Shown: in pieces, positions 39,286 to 48,668 of the stretch | Position numbering within the stretch: the stretch's first letter is position 1 | Layout of the letters: each line of letters starts with the position of its first letter | Assembly: GCF_018406605.1 (NCBI RefSeq) | Contig: NZ_AP024545.1 | Span: 3,038,001 to 3,102,000 of the forward strand | Reading direction: 5' to 3' | From: Noviluteimonas caseinilytica | GTDB taxonomy: Bacteria > Pseudomonadota > Gammaproteobacteria > Xanthomonadales > Xanthomonadaceae | DNA: 64,000 bases | Program-made: the position numbers and the translations under genes | Notes under the pieces: generated by a model | Database searches by the model: none | Told to the model about the DNA's origin: nothing | What the model saw: only the letters and a program-made list of their open reading frames with translations

Positions 39286-41118
39286 ATGGATCGACAGGTC
39301 GCGCAGAACGCGAAAGACCGACAACGCCAGCGCGGCGTGCTGCTCGCGGGCCTCGTGCTCGGGGTCGCGCTGGTCGCGGGCCTCGCGCTCCTGGCCTGGC
39401 AACAGAACCTGCGCGCGCAAGGCACGCAAGCCTTCGCCGATCGCACCGCGACGCTCCTGCAGGGCGCGCTCTCGCTCGAAGCCGCCAGCGGCGCGATGGA
39501 AGCGCACCACCGCGGCTATCTCATCACCGGACAGCAACGCTTCGTCGACCGCCGCGAGCGCGCCTTCGCCGATGGCATGCACGTGGCCGCCACGCTGCTG
39601 CGCGCCGTGGAAGGCGATCCGGTCCAGCATCGCCGCGCACGCGACGCGCGGCTGGCCCTGATGCAACGCCACGCCTTCATGCTGCAGGCGGCCGCGCACG
39701 TCGAGAACGAAGGGCTCGCCGCGGCGCGGGCGCGTTTCAGCGGGCTCGGTGTCGGGTCGTACGACTGGATGCTCGGCGAACTCGGCGCGCTGCGCGCGGA
39801 TGCCGAAACCCGGCTGCTCGAACGCACGCGGCACGCCGCGACCAGCGCGCGCCGCTTCGAACGCACGCTCCTGCTCGGCACGCTGGCCGCGCTCTCGCTG
39901 CTGGTCATCACCTCATGGCTGCTGTGGCGGCAGTTGCAACGCAACATGCGCATCCGCGCGCAGCACGAACGCGCCCTCGTGCTGCAGAACGCGATCCTCG
40001 ACGTCGCGGGCTACATGATCATCGCCGCCGACGAAACCGGCCGCACGCTGTTGTTCAACCGCGCGGCGGCCGATGCGCTGGGCTACGCGCCCGACGCCGT
40101 CATCGGCCAGCCGGTGCCGGCGATCCACGATCCGGACGAACTGCGCGTACGCGCGGGCGCCCTCGGGATGGACGTGCCCGCGGACGGCCCGCTCTCGTTC
40201 GACACCACCGTCGCCCTGGTGCACAACCACGGCGAGGAAGCCGCGTGGACCTACATCGCGCGCGACGGCCAGCGCTTCCCGGTGCTGCTCACCGTCAACG
40301 AACTGCGCGATGCCGACGGCACGCGGGTCGGCTTCGTCGGCATGGCCCGCGACATCACGCAACGCCGCGCGGCGGAACAGGCCATCCTCGAACTCAACCA
40401 GCAGCTCACGCAGAACGCCGACACGCTGGCGCGCACAAACCGCGAACTGGAAGCCTTCAGCTACACGGTCTCGCACGACCTGCGCGCCCCGCTCCGCCAC
40501 ATCGATGGCTACGCGCGGATGCTGCGCGAGGATGCCGAGGCAGTGCTGGATCCGGAAATGCGGCGCTACCTCGATGCGATCAGCGACGGCGCACGCCACA
40601 TGGGCTCGCTGATCGACGACCTGCTCGCGTTCTCGCGCCTGGGCCGCAAGCCGCTGGAATGCACGCACGTCGACATGCGCGACCTCGCGCGCCATGCGCT
40701 CGTCGAAGCCGGCGGCCTGCATTCGCCGGCCGAGGTCGACATCGGCCCCCTGCCCGACGCCTACGCCGATCCGGTGCTGCTGCGCCAGGTGTGGGTGAAC
40801 CTGCTGTCGAACGCGCTGAAGTACAGCGGCCCGCGCGGCCATGATGCGCGCGTGGCCGTGGCCGGCGAACGCATCGGCGACCGCGTGCGCTACACCGTGC
40901 GCGACAACGGCGTGGGCTTCGACATGCGCTATGCCGACAAGTTGTTCGGCGTGTTCCAGCGCCTGCATCCGCAGGACGAATTCGAAGGCACCGGCGTGGG
41001 CCTGGCGATCGTGGAGCGCATCCTCGCGCGCCACGGCGGCCACGTCTCCGCCGACGCGAGCCCGGGCCACGGCGCGGCATTCACCATCGAACTGCCCGCC
41101 GAAGAGGAACCCGCATGA
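39286..41118 (+). CDS. CHASE3-PAS membrane sensor histidine kinase
   Basis: The 610-residue kinase has a first membrane helix at about 18-38 and an extracytoplasmic CHASE3-type helical domain containing AHHRGYLITGQQRFVDRRER. A second membrane helix (about 190-210, LLLGTLAALSLLVITSWLL) follows, then a PAS domain (VAGYMIIAADETGRTLLFNR). The dimerisation helix has the phospho-acceptor His in FSYTVSHDLRAPLRHIDGYA. The ATPase has VNLLSNALKYS, RDNGVGFDM and GTGVGLAIVERI. The HDLRAPLRHI box and a following Rcp-type receiver resemble phytochrome-like systems. The ATG at 39286 has CAGGGGG upstream; an upstream TTG at 39220 is less likely. It overlaps the next gene by ATGA. Confidence 0.9.
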   Translation: MDRQVAQNAKDRQRQRGVLLAGLVLGVALVAGLALLAWQQNLRAQGTQAFADRTATLLQGALSLEAASGAMEAHHRGYLITGQQRFVDRRERAFADGMHVAATLLRAVEGDPVQHRRARDARLALMQRHAFMLQAAAHVENEGLAAARARFSGLGVGSYDWMLGELGALRADAETRLLERTRHAATSARRFERTLLLGTLAALSLLVITSWLLWRQLQRNMRIRAQHERALVLQNAILDVAGYMIIAADETGRTLLFNRAAADALGYAPDAVIGQPVPAIHDPDELRVRAGALGMDVPADGPLSFDTTVALVHNHGEEAAWTYIARDGQRFPVLLTVNELRDADGTRVGFVGMARDITQRRAAEQAILELNQQLTQNADTLARTNRELEAFSYTVSHDLRAPLRHIDGYARMLREDAEAVLDPEMRRYLDAISDGARHMGSLIDDLLAFSRLGRKPLECTHVDMRDLARHALVEAGGLHSPAEVDIGPLPDAYADPVLLRQVWVNLLSNALKYSGPRGHDARVAVAGERIGDRVRYTVRDNGVGFDMRYADKLFGVFQRLHPQDEFEGTGVGLAIVERILARHGGHVSADASPGHGAAFTIELPAEEEPA

Positions 41119-41552
41119 CCCTGCGCCAGGTCGAGATCCTGCTGGTCGAAGACTCCACCGCCGATGCGGAGATGACGATGCGCACGCTCAAGCGGCGCGG
41201 CATCGCCAACCACGTGGTGTGGGTGCGCGACGGCGTGGAAGCGCTGGAGTACCTGTTCCGCGAAGGCGAGCACGCCGGCCGCGACACCGGCGATCCGAAG
41301 CTGGTGCTGCTGGACATCAAGATGCCGCGCATGGACGGCCTGCAGGTGCTGGAGAAACTCAAGAAGGACACGCGCACGCAGCGCATCCCGGTGGTGATGA
41401 TGACGTCCTCGCGCGAGGAGTTCGACCTGCTGGCCAGCTACACGCTCGGCGTGAACAGCTACGTGGTCAAGCCGGTGGACTTCGATGCGTTCGCCACGGT
41501 CGTGGCGCAGGTGGGCATGTACTGGATGCTCGCCAACGAGGTGCCGGACTGA
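41115..41552 (+). CDS. Single-domain response regulator (Rcp1-like)
   Basis: The 145-residue receiver domain has LLVEDSTADAEMT at the start, the phospho-acceptor Asp in LVLLDIKMPRMDGLQVLEKL, the switch Ser in VVMMTSSREEFD and Lys in YVVKPVDFDAF. The insertion pattern (EALEYLFREGEHAGRDTGD) is typical of Rcp1-type receivers, which partner HDLRAPL-type kinases. Its start overlaps the kinase stop and its stop overlaps the next start (TGATG), so all three genes are translationally coupled. There is no output domain; it may relay to the protein encoded next. Confidence 0.92.
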   Translation: MTLRQVEILLVEDSTADAEMTMRTLKRRGIANHVVWVRDGVEALEYLFREGEHAGRDTGDPKLVLLDIKMPRMDGLQVLEKLKKDTRTQRIPVVMMTSSREEFDLLASYTLGVNSYVVKPVDFDAFATVVAQVGMYWMLANEVPD

Positions 41553-44149
41553 TGGATTACCGGACCACGCCCCTGTACGTGCTGATGGTGGAGGACTCGC
41601 CGGCCGACGCCGAGCTGATCCTGCGCGCCATGCGCGAGCTGGGCGCGCCGGTCGAACACCAGCGCGTGAGCAGCGAAGCGTCGTTGCGCGCGGCGCTGCA
41701 CGCGCGCCTGCCGGACATCATCCTCAGCGACTTCGCGATGCCCGGCTTCGGCGGCCAGGACGCGTTGCGCATCGCGCAGGAACTGGCGCCCGACATCCCG
41801 TTCCTGTTCGTGTCCGGCACCATCGGCGAAGAACTGGCGATCGAAGCGCTGCAACGCGGCGCCGACGACTACGTACTGAAGGACAACCTGCGCCGCCTGC
41901 CCTCGGCGATGGAACGCGCCCTGCGCGCCGCGCGGCAACGCAGCGACCGCGAAGGCATGGCGGTCGCGTTGCAGGAAAGCGAAGAGCGCTTCCGCAGCAT
42001 CGTGGAATCGAGCCTCGACTGGATCTGGGAGATCGACGCCAACGGGCGCATCGTCTACACCAACGACGCCGTGCGCGACATGCTCGGCTACGCGCCGCAG
42101 GACCTCATCGGACGCAGCATGCTGGACCTGCTGGCCCGCGACACCCGCGCCGCGGTGGAAGCCCTGATCCCGCATTACCGTACCGGCGCCAATCGCTGGC
42201 GCCGTCGCACGCTGAAGTTCTGCCACAAGGACGGCGGCGTGCGCACGATCATCAGCAACGCGCGTTCCATCCACGATGCACAGGGCCACGTCACCGGTTT
42301 CCGCGGCGCGCACCACGACGACACCGAGCGCCGCGCGCAGGACGCCCGGATCCGCCAGCTCGTGCGCATCCATACCGTGCTCAGCGCATTCGGCACGCAG
42401 GTGCTGCGCGCGTCGCACCGGCAGGAAGTGCTCGACTGCGCGTGCGCGATCACCGTCGGCCAGGGCGGGTTCCAGGCCGCGGTGGTCGGCAAGCTGGTGG
42501 CGAAGGACGTGGTGTCCTTCGTCGCCAAGTGCGGCGACCCGGCGGTACTCGCGCCGATCGTGCGCGGGGATCTCGTCGCGATCGATGCCAGCAGCCGTTA
42601 CCACGCCTTCCCGGGGGCCGTTGCGATGCGCGAGCGCCGCATGGTGGTGGTGCCCGATTTCCAGGCGGACGAGGTGAACCCCGCACTGCGCGCGATGATG
42701 GGGCCGACCGGTGCGCGCTCGGAGATCGCCTTGCCGCTCGGCACGGACCCGTGGGGCTTCCTGGTGCTGATCTCCGAGACCGTGCATCGCAATGACGCGG
42801 AAGAAATCGAATTGCTGCAACGCCTGGCCGGCGACATCGCGCATGCCTGCGATTTCCTCGAGCAGAGCGAGCGCCTGGAATTCCTCGCCTACCACAACCC
42901 CGTCACCGGCCTGCCGAATCGCGCCGAGTTCCGCGCGCGCCTGCTGCCCGCGATGCTGCGCGCGCACGCCCACGTGGCGGTCGCGGTGCTCGACGTCGAA
43001 GGCTTCGGCCGCGTCAACGATTCGCGCGGGCGCCAGTACGGCGATCAATTGCTGCGACAGGTGGGCGAAGCGCTGGCGGGCGTGGCGCCGAACGCGGTTG
43101 TCGCGCACCCGGAGTCGGATGATTTCGTCGTGGCCTGGCCCGTGGACACGCAGGATCCGGATGTCGTGGCCGCGCAGCTCGACCTGTTCCTGCAAGCGTT
43201 CGGGCAGCAACCGTTCGTGGTCGACGATGAAACCGTGTTCGTCGGCCTGTGGTCGGGCCTGGCGCTCGCGCCAGCGCATGGCGACGACGGCGAACACCTC
43301 GAACGCAACGCCCTCGCCGCGCTGGCCGACGGCAAGAAGCGGCGCCAGCGCGTGCTCGCCTTCACCGATGCGATGCGCGGGCGCGCGACGCGGCGCCTCA
43401 CGCTGGAACGCGACCTGCGCCACGCGATCGAAGCCGGCGAGTTCGTCCTGCATTACCAGCCGAAATTCCACGCCGGCACGCAACGCCTGCTCGGCGCCGA
43501 AGCGTTGCTGCGCTGGCAGCACGGCGACACGCTCGTGCCGCCGTCGGAGTTCATCCCCGTGCTGGAGGAAACCGGCCTCATCGTGCCGGTCGGCCGCTGG
43601 GTGGCGCACCACGCGCTGGAAACCGCGCTGCGCTGGCGCGCGCTCCACCATCCGAGCATCCGCATCGCGGTGAATCTGTCCGCACGCGAGTTGCGCAGCG
43701 CGGATTTCGTCGAGGCCTATACCGCGATCCTCGGCCCGCATGCCGGCGACCAACCGATCGACATCGAGGTGACCGAGAGTTTGCTGATGGACGACGTCGA
43801 CCACAGCACGCACCTGCTCGACAGCCTGCGCGAACTCGGCTGCCGCGTGGCCATCGACGACTTCGGCACCGGCTATTCCTCGCTCAACTACCTGGCGCGC
43901 CTGCCGGCCGACGAGATCAAGATCGACCAGTCCTTCATCGCGCTGCTCGCGCATTCGCCCGAGACGATGGGCCTGGTCACCAACATCATCACCCTCGCCC
44001 ACTCGCTGTCGCTGCAGGTGGTCGCCGAAGGCGTGGAAGAGGAAGAACAGGCGAAGCTGCTGCGCCTGCTGCGCTGCGACGCGGTGCAGGGATTCCTGTT
44101 CGGGAAGCCGATGTCGGCCAAGGACTTCGGGGCGCGGTTCTTCAATTAG
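41552..44149 (+). CDS. Receiver-PAS-GAF-GGDEF-EAL cyclic di-GMP phosphodiesterase
   Basis: The 865-residue cytoplasmic protein has a receiver (LMVEDSPADAEL, Asp in IILSDFAMPGFGG), PAS (about 145-255), GAF-like (about 270-430), GGDEF-like (about 440-600) and EAL (about 610-860) domains. The GGDEF loop reads HPESDDFVVAW, so cyclase activity should be lost. The EAL domain keeps GAEALLRW, VNLSARELR, EVTESLL, IDDFGTGYSSL, EIKIDQSF, AEGVEEEEQ and QGFLFGKP, so hydrolysis of cyclic di-GMP is expected. It would be the output of the upstream kinase and receiver. The gene starts within the preceding stop codon. Confidence 0.92.
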   Translation: MDYRTTPLYVLMVEDSPADAELILRAMRELGAPVEHQRVSSEASLRAALHARLPDIILSDFAMPGFGGQDALRIAQELAPDIPFLFVSGTIGEELAIEALQRGADDYVLKDNLRRLPSAMERALRAARQRSDREGMAVALQESEERFRSIVESSLDWIWEIDANGRIVYTNDAVRDMLGYAPQDLIGRSMLDLLARDTRAAVEALIPHYRTGANRWRRRTLKFCHKDGGVRTIISNARSIHDAQGHVTGFRGAHHDDTERRAQDARIRQLVRIHTVLSAFGTQVLRASHRQEVLDCACAITVGQGGFQAAVVGKLVAKDVVSFVAKCGDPAVLAPIVRGDLVAIDASSRYHAFPGAVAMRERRMVVVPDFQADEVNPALRAMMGPTGARSEIALPLGTDPWGFLVLISETVHRNDAEEIELLQRLAGDIAHACDFLEQSERLEFLAYHNPVTGLPNRAEFRARLLPAMLRAHAHVAVAVLDVEGFGRVNDSRGRQYGDQLLRQVGEALAGVAPNAVVAHPESDDFVVAWPVDTQDPDVVAAQLDLFLQAFGQQPFVVDDETVFVGLWSGLALAPAHGDDGEHLERNALAALADGKKRRQRVLAFTDAMRGRATRRLTLERDLRHAIEAGEFVLHYQPKFHAGTQRLLGAEALLRWQHGDTLVPPSEFIPVLEETGLIVPVGRWVAHHALETALRWRALHHPSIRIAVNLSARELRSADFVEAYTAILGPHAGDQPIDIEVTESLLMDDVDHSTHLLDSLRELGCRVAIDDFGTGYSSLNYLARLPADEIKIDQSFIALLAHSPETMGLVTNIITLAHSLSLQVVAEGVEEEEQAKLLRLLRCDAVQGFLFGKPMSAKDFGARFFN

Positions 44150-44155
44150 CGCGCC

Positions 44156-44186
44156 AAAAAAAACGGGGCCGCCGAAGCGACCCCGT
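44156..44186 (-). terminator. Rho-independent terminator of the OmpA-family gene
   Basis: On the minus strand a stem of ACGGGG/CCCCGT (44163-44168 with 44181-44186) is extended by CGC/GCG around a 4-base loop with one mismatch, and eight T residues follow (44163-44156). It lies just downstream of the OmpA lipoprotein gene and also separates it from the convergent EAL gene. Confidence 0.85.
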
Positions 44187-44212
44187 TCGTGCTCGCGTTG
44201 GACTGCGATCGA

Positions 44213-44905
44213 TCAGCCGCCCTGGACCTGCTGCGCTTCGACCGGGACCAGCGTGATTTCCACGCGGCGGTTCTGCGCACGGCCCGACTCGGTGTCGTTG
44301 CTGGCGATCGGACGCGACTCGCCGGCGCCGACGGTGATCATGCGCTGCTGCATCACGCCGTGGCCGCCCAGGTACGCGGCGACGGAATTGGCGCGACGCT
44401 GCGACAGGCCCTGGTTGTAGGCATCGGTGCCGACGCTGTCGGTGTGGCCGGCGATCTCCACGACGGTCTGGTTGTACTGCACCAGCGTCTGCGCGACGTT
44501 GTCGAGCACCGGCTGGAACTGCGGCTGCACGCTCGCGCTGTCGAAACCGAAGGTGATGCCGCTCGGCATGTTCAGCGTGATGTTGTCGCCCTGGCGCACG
44601 ACTTCCACGCCCGTGCCCTGCATCTTGCGGCGCAGCTCGGCTTCCTGGCGATCCTGGTAGGCGCCGATCGAACCACCGGCGAGCGCACCGACGCCCACGC
44701 CCACGAGCGCGCGCTGGCGGCGTTCGACGGCGTCGCCGCCGCTGAGCAGGCCGGCCGCGGCGCCGATGGCGGCACCGATCAACGCGCCACGCTGGGTGCG
44801 GTTCGGGTCGTCGGGGGCGTTGGTCTGGCCGGTGTAGGTGGCGCAACCGGAGACGGTGAGCGCGAGGCCCGCTGCAACGACGCCGGCGATCATCGAATAC
44901 TTCAT
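44213..44905 (-). CDS. OmpA-family lipoprotein with glycine zipper (YiaD-like)
   Basis: The 230-residue protein has a lipoprotein signal (GLALTVSGCAT) and a glycine-zipper segment GALIGAAIGAAAGLLSGG (about 43-60). A C-terminal OmpA peptidoglycan-binding domain follows (about 105-220), with FGFDSASVQPQFQPVL, IAGHTDSVGTDAYNQGLSQR and the Arg of QNRRVEITL. It probably links the outer membrane to peptidoglycan. The ATG at 44905 has AAGGAG 9 bases upstream. Confidence 0.9.
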   Translation of the reverse strand: MKYSMIAGVVAAGLALTVSGCATYTGQTNAPDDPNRTQRGALIGAAIGAAAGLLSGGDAVERRQRALVGVGVGALAGGSIGAYQDRQEAELRRKMQGTGVEVVRQGDNITLNMPSGITFGFDSASVQPQFQPVLDNVAQTLVQYNQTVVEIAGHTDSVGTDAYNQGLSQRRANSVAAYLGGHGVMQQRMITVGAGESRPIASNDTESGRAQNRRVEITLVPVEAQQVQGG

Positions 44906-45035
44906 GGATACAACTCCTTGTTGGGGGATCCGCAAGACACATCTGAATGCGGGGGCCAAGCTAAGCAGTTGTGTGTCGCCGTTGGGTGATTGGCGTATTC
45001 AGCGTTCAAGATCGAGTCATGCAGGAAACGCGCTC

Positions 45036-46481
45036 TTACGGCATCAACGCGTCCGCGGCGACGCTGTCCAGGTCGTGGTCCCAGTCGCCCATCAGCGCGA
45101 GGTACAGCAGCTTTTCGAACTCCGGCCCGAAGCGGCGGATCACCGCGTCCGGATCCGGCACCAGCTTCGCGTCGCCGATCAGGCCGAAATGCACGCGGCC
45201 GTTGTAGCTGAGGATCGAGATGCCCACGCCGATCGAGCCGGTCTGCGGCACCCAGAACATCATTTCGCGCACCATGCAGCCCGCCATGTACAGCGGTTGC
45301 TGCGGGCCCGGCACGTTTGTCGCGACCGCCGTGGCCTTGCGGCTCAGCAACTCCAGCGCGATCGATTGCACCGCCGGCGGCGCGATGCCCAGCGCGGCCA
45401 GCAAACCGAAGGCGACGATCGCCTGCCGCGAATGCTTCAACTGGTGCATGCATTCGCCGACGAACTCCAGGCGCCGGATCGGATTGGATTCGCCCACCGG
45501 CAGGTCGAGGAACACCAGGCCGAAATGGTTGCCGAGTTTCTTCGCGTGTTCGAGCGGTCGCAGGTTGACGGGCACGGTCGCGCGCAGCGTCACGCCGTCG
45601 AGGTCCGCGCCGCGTTCGAGCATGTACCCGCGCAGCGCGCCGGCGGCCGCGGCCATCAGCACGTCGTTGACCGTGCAGCCGCATGCGCGGCCGACGGCTT
45701 TCACTTCTTCGAGGTCCAGCGGCTCGGCCCACGCCACGCGCTTGCTGACGCCGAGGTCGCCGCGCAGCAGCGACGGCGGATCATCGGGCAACGCGAGCGC
45801 CTGCAGCAGCTCGCGCGCGATCTCGCCGCCTTCCTTCGCCAGCATGCCGGCGAGCGTGGGATCGCGGTACATCGCCATGCCCTGCTCGAGCACCTTGCCG
45901 CCGAGTTTCATCGCGCGTTGCGCGGCGCCGACGCGTTGCGCGACGGGCGCGGCCTGTTCCTTCAGCCACGCCTTGTCGAGGTCGCTGCCCTTCACCGGCG
46001 TGGGCGAGGTATCGGTGAGCGACAGCAGCACCTGCACGAGCGCGATGCCGTCGGCGTAGCTGTGGTGGATGCGCGCGATGAGCGCCGACCCGCCTTCGTA
46101 TTTTTCGACGAGGTGGAATTGCCACAACGGCTTGCCCGGATCCAGCGGGCTGGAGGCAAGCTGGCTCACGTAGCGTTCGAGCGCGCGCTTGTCGCCCTTG
46201 CCGGGCAGCGCGGCGAGTTGCACGTGCCAATCGAGGTCGAAGTGTTCGTCGTCCTGCCAGTACGCGCCCGCGGGCGTGTCGACGGGCTTCTGGCGGAAGC
46301 GCGCGTAATCCAGGAACCGTTGCTTGACGACCTGCTTCAGCGCCTTGAGCGACATCGCCGATTCGAACATCAGCACGCCGGTGATCATCATCGGGTTGGT
46401 GCCGCGCTCCATGCGCAGCCAGGCGGTATCGACCCGCGACATCGGTTCGCGCGTGGCGCGCCTGCGTGCCTTCTTCGCCAT
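45036..46481 (-). CDS. Wax ester synthase/diacylglycerol acyltransferase (WS/DGAT)
   Basis: The 481-residue acyltransferase has the catalytic motif IHHSYADGIALVQ (HHxxxDG). The N-terminal domain reads MSRVDTAWLRMERGTNPMMI, and the C-terminal domain contains VNLRPLEHAKKLGNHFG and AVATNVPGPQQPLYMAGC, all typical of WS/DGAT. It would esterify acyl-CoA to fatty alcohols or diacylglycerol to make storage lipid. A GGGAGAGG stretch precedes the start at 46481. The Tyr in place of the more usual Cys/Met-rich loop is a minor variant. It is probably monocistronic. Confidence 0.9.
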   Translation of the reverse strand: MAKKARRRATREPMSRVDTAWLRMERGTNPMMITGVLMFESAMSLKALKQVVKQRFLDYARFRQKPVDTPAGAYWQDDEHFDLDWHVQLAALPGKGDKRALERYVSQLASSPLDPGKPLWQFHLVEKYEGGSALIARIHHSYADGIALVQVLLSLTDTSPTPVKGSDLDKAWLKEQAAPVAQRVGAAQRAMKLGGKVLEQGMAMYRDPTLAGMLAKEGGEIARELLQALALPDDPPSLLRGDLGVSKRVAWAEPLDLEEVKAVGRACGCTVNDVLMAAAAGALRGYMLERGADLDGVTLRATVPVNLRPLEHAKKLGNHFGLVFLDLPVGESNPIRRLEFVGECMHQLKHSRQAIVAFGLLAALGIAPPAVQSIALELLSRKATAVATNVPGPQQPLYMAGCMVREMMFWVPQTGSIGVGISILSYNGRVHFGLIGDAKLVPDPDAVIRRFGPEFEKLLYLALMGDWDHDLDSVAADALMP

Positions 46482-46530
46482 CGATGCCTCTCCCTGAGGC
46501 CGCAAGTGGATCACGCGCGGCGCAAAGGGG

Positions 46531-47238
46531 TCAACGCAAGGCGGCGGCCACCGGGGACGCGGGCCGCGGCGCGACGAGCAGGCGCAGGGCCAGCAACGCC
46601 ACCAGCACCAGCCCTTCGATGCACCAGACCGACCACGGCACGCCGAACGCCGCCGCGAGGCATTGCTTCCCATCGATCCATGCGCCGTACACCGCGCGGT
46701 CGATGAAGGGCACCGGCAGCAGCGGCAACATCGGCAACACGAACGCGGCGGCGAACACGCGCCCGCGATGCTGCGGCTTCAACGCGCGCCAGCAGGTCCA
46801 CAGCGGCGGCAGCGACAAGGCGAGCACGGTGGCCGTGGCCAGCCAGCGCCCCGCGACGGGAAATGCCAGGTCCCACAACACGCCTTCATCGCCGCCGCCC
46901 ATGCCCGCGGTGAGCAGGCGCAGGAAGGGTTTGTTCGCGATCACCAGCGCGAAGCCCCACCACGGATCGCCGCCGCGGCGCGCCGCCACGACGATCCACG
47001 CCAGGCCGATCCACATCAGCAGGTAGCTCAATGCCGGGCCCGCCGCGATGGTCCACGGCCAGCGCGTGCCGCACTCCGCATCGTTCGCGAACAGGCTCAG
47101 GCTCATGCGCCCCACGCCGTTGCAGATCAGCGCACCGCTCGCGTGGTGCGTGAATTCATGCGCGAACGAGGCCAGCCACGCGAACGCGACCAGTGCGAGC
47201 AGGTGCCGCAGGTCGAAGGGGAATCGATAGGTGCCCAT
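46531..47238 (-). CDS. Multi-pass membrane protein with HExxH motif (M50-like)
   Basis: The 235-residue protein has about six hydrophobic segments. The first contains LASFAHEFTHHASGALICNG, a zinc-protease HExxH motif inside a membrane helix, as in site-2-type (M50) proteases. No clear second NPDG-type motif is visible; the nearest candidate is a late Asp near IDRAVYGAWIDG. It may therefore be a divergent protease or an inactive relative. It is upstream of, and on the same strand as, the WS/DGAT gene, 49 bases away. Confidence 0.65.
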   Translation of the reverse strand: MGTYRFPFDLRHLLALVAFAWLASFAHEFTHHASGALICNGVGRMSLSLFANDAECGTRWPWTIAAGPALSYLLMWIGLAWIVVAARRGGDPWWGFALVIANKPFLRLLTAGMGGGDEGVLWDLAFPVAGRWLATATVLALSLPPLWTCWRALKPQHRGRVFAAAFVLPMLPLLPVPFIDRAVYGAWIDGKQCLAAAFGVPWSVWCIEGLVLVALLALRLLVAPRPASPVAAALR

Positions 47239-47301
47239 GGTGCCGCCCGCAGGATGGAGACCTTCGGGGGATACGCCGGGGGCGGCGGCGGTTTACCGGC
47301 C

Positions 47302-48393
47302 TCAGGCTTCGACGAACCGCACGCGGCGCGTGATCGAGCAGACGAGCTCGTAGCCGATGGTCCCGGCCGCGGCCGCGATGGTTTCCACGGGGAGGCCTTC
47401 GCCCCACAGCTGCACGGGATCGCCGGGTTGCGCGTCGGGCTGGCCGCGCAGGTCGAGGGTCATCAGGTCCATCGAGACGCGGCCGACGATCGCGGTCGGC
47501 TTGCCGTTGAGCAGCACCGGCGTGCCGGTGGGCACGTGGCGCGGATAGCCGTCGCCGTACCCGATGGCCGCGACGCCGACCGGCATGTCTTCCGGGCACG
47601 TCCACGTCGCCGAATAGCCGATGCGTTCGCCCTTGCGCACGCGGTTGACCGCGATCAGGCGCGTGCCCAGCGTCATCGCGGGGCGCAGGCCGAAGTCCGC
47701 GCCGGTGGTGCCGTCGACGACCGAGATGCCGTACAGCGCCCCGCCCGGCCGCACCCAGTCGGCGTGCGCATCGGCCCAGCCGAGCACCGCGGCGGAATTG
47801 GCGAGCGAACGCGCGCCCGCCAGGCCCGCCGTCGCATCGGCGAACACCTGCATCTGCGCGCGCGTCTGCGCGCCGCCGCCGGCCTTGCCTTCGAATTCGT
47901 CGGAGCTCGCGAAATGATTCATCAGCACGATGTCGTCGGCGACCGCCGGCATCGCGCGCAGGCGCGCATGCGCCTCGCGCACGGCCTCCGGCGCGAAGCC
48001 GAGGCGATGCATGCCGCTGTCCACTTTCAGCCAGCAGCGGATCGGGTCGCCGTCGACCGCCTGTTCCAGCATTGCCAGCTGCGTGGCGTGGTGCACGACG
48101 GTTTCGACATTGAGGCGGCGCAGTTGCGGGATGTCGTCGGCTTCGTTGAAGCCCGACAGCAGCACGATCGGTTGCGACAGGCCCGCCGCGCGCAGGCGTT
48201 CGGCATCGCTCAGCGCCGCGACGCCGAACGCATCGGCGCCCTGCAACGCACGCGCGACGCGTTCGAGCCCGTGCCCGTAGCCATCGGCCTTGACCACCGC
48301 CATGACGCGGCTGCGCGGCGCCAGCGCGCGTACGCGCGACAGGTTGTGCCGCAGGGCATCGGTGTGGATCGTCGCGGAGGTCGGGCGGGCCAT
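47302..48393 (-). CDS. alr: Alanine racemase
   Basis: The 363-residue fold-type III PLP enzyme interconverts L- and D-alanine for peptidoglycan. The cofactor Lys is K35 in AVVKADGYGHG. The catalytic Tyr lies in KGERIGYSATW, the substrate-binding region in VDSGMHRLGF and GRVSMDLMTLDL, and the end in VCSITRRVRF. The start at 48393 begins the barrel domain. It lies 43 bases after the small gene at 48437 and downstream of dnaB, a common gammaproteobacterial order. Confidence 0.95.
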   Translation of the reverse strand: MARPTSATIHTDALRHNLSRVRALAPRSRVMAVVKADGYGHGLERVARALQGADAFGVAALSDAERLRAAGLSQPIVLLSGFNEADDIPQLRRLNVETVVHHATQLAMLEQAVDGDPIRCWLKVDSGMHRLGFAPEAVREAHARLRAMPAVADDIVLMNHFASSDEFEGKAGGGAQTRAQMQVFADATAGLAGARSLANSAAVLGWADAHADWVRPGGALYGISVVDGTTGADFGLRPAMTLGTRLIAVNRVRKGERIGYSATWTCPEDMPVGVAAIGYGDGYPRHVPTGTPVLLNGKPTAIVGRVSMDLMTLDLRGQPDAQPGDPVQLWGEGLPVETIAAAAGTIGYELVCSITRRVRFVEA

Positions 48394-48436
48394 GCGGGGA
48401 TTGTCCGTGAAGCGGCCCGCGCGCGAAAGCGCCCGC

Positions 48437-48637
48437 TCAGATGGCCTGCGGGATGTCCTGTCGAAAGACCTTGAACATGTCGATGCTGTTCGCATCGACG
48501 GTCGGATCCTGGAGCGCCAGCAACTGGCGGGCCAGCTGCAGCGCCTCGTAGCGATCCTCCGCGAGGACGTGTTTTCGGACCGGATCCTGCACCGACATCG
48601 CGTCGAACAGGAACTCCACCAGGTACACGTGCGCCAT
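48437..48637 (-). CDS. Small conserved protein between dnaB and alr
   Basis: The 66-residue soluble protein begins MAHVYLVEFLFDAMSVQDPV and continues EDRYEALQLARQLLALQDPT; it has no recognised domain. A GGAGGCGG element lies upstream of the ATG. It starts 31 bases after the dnaB stop and is probably co-transcribed with dnaB and alr. Function is unknown. Confidence 0.65.
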   Translation of the reverse strand: MAHVYLVEFLFDAMSVQDPVRKHVLAEDRYEALQLARQLLALQDPTVDANSIDMFKVFRQDIPQAI

Positions 48638-48668
48638 CGCCGGCCGCCTCCTTCGCAGGTTGGGGGAA

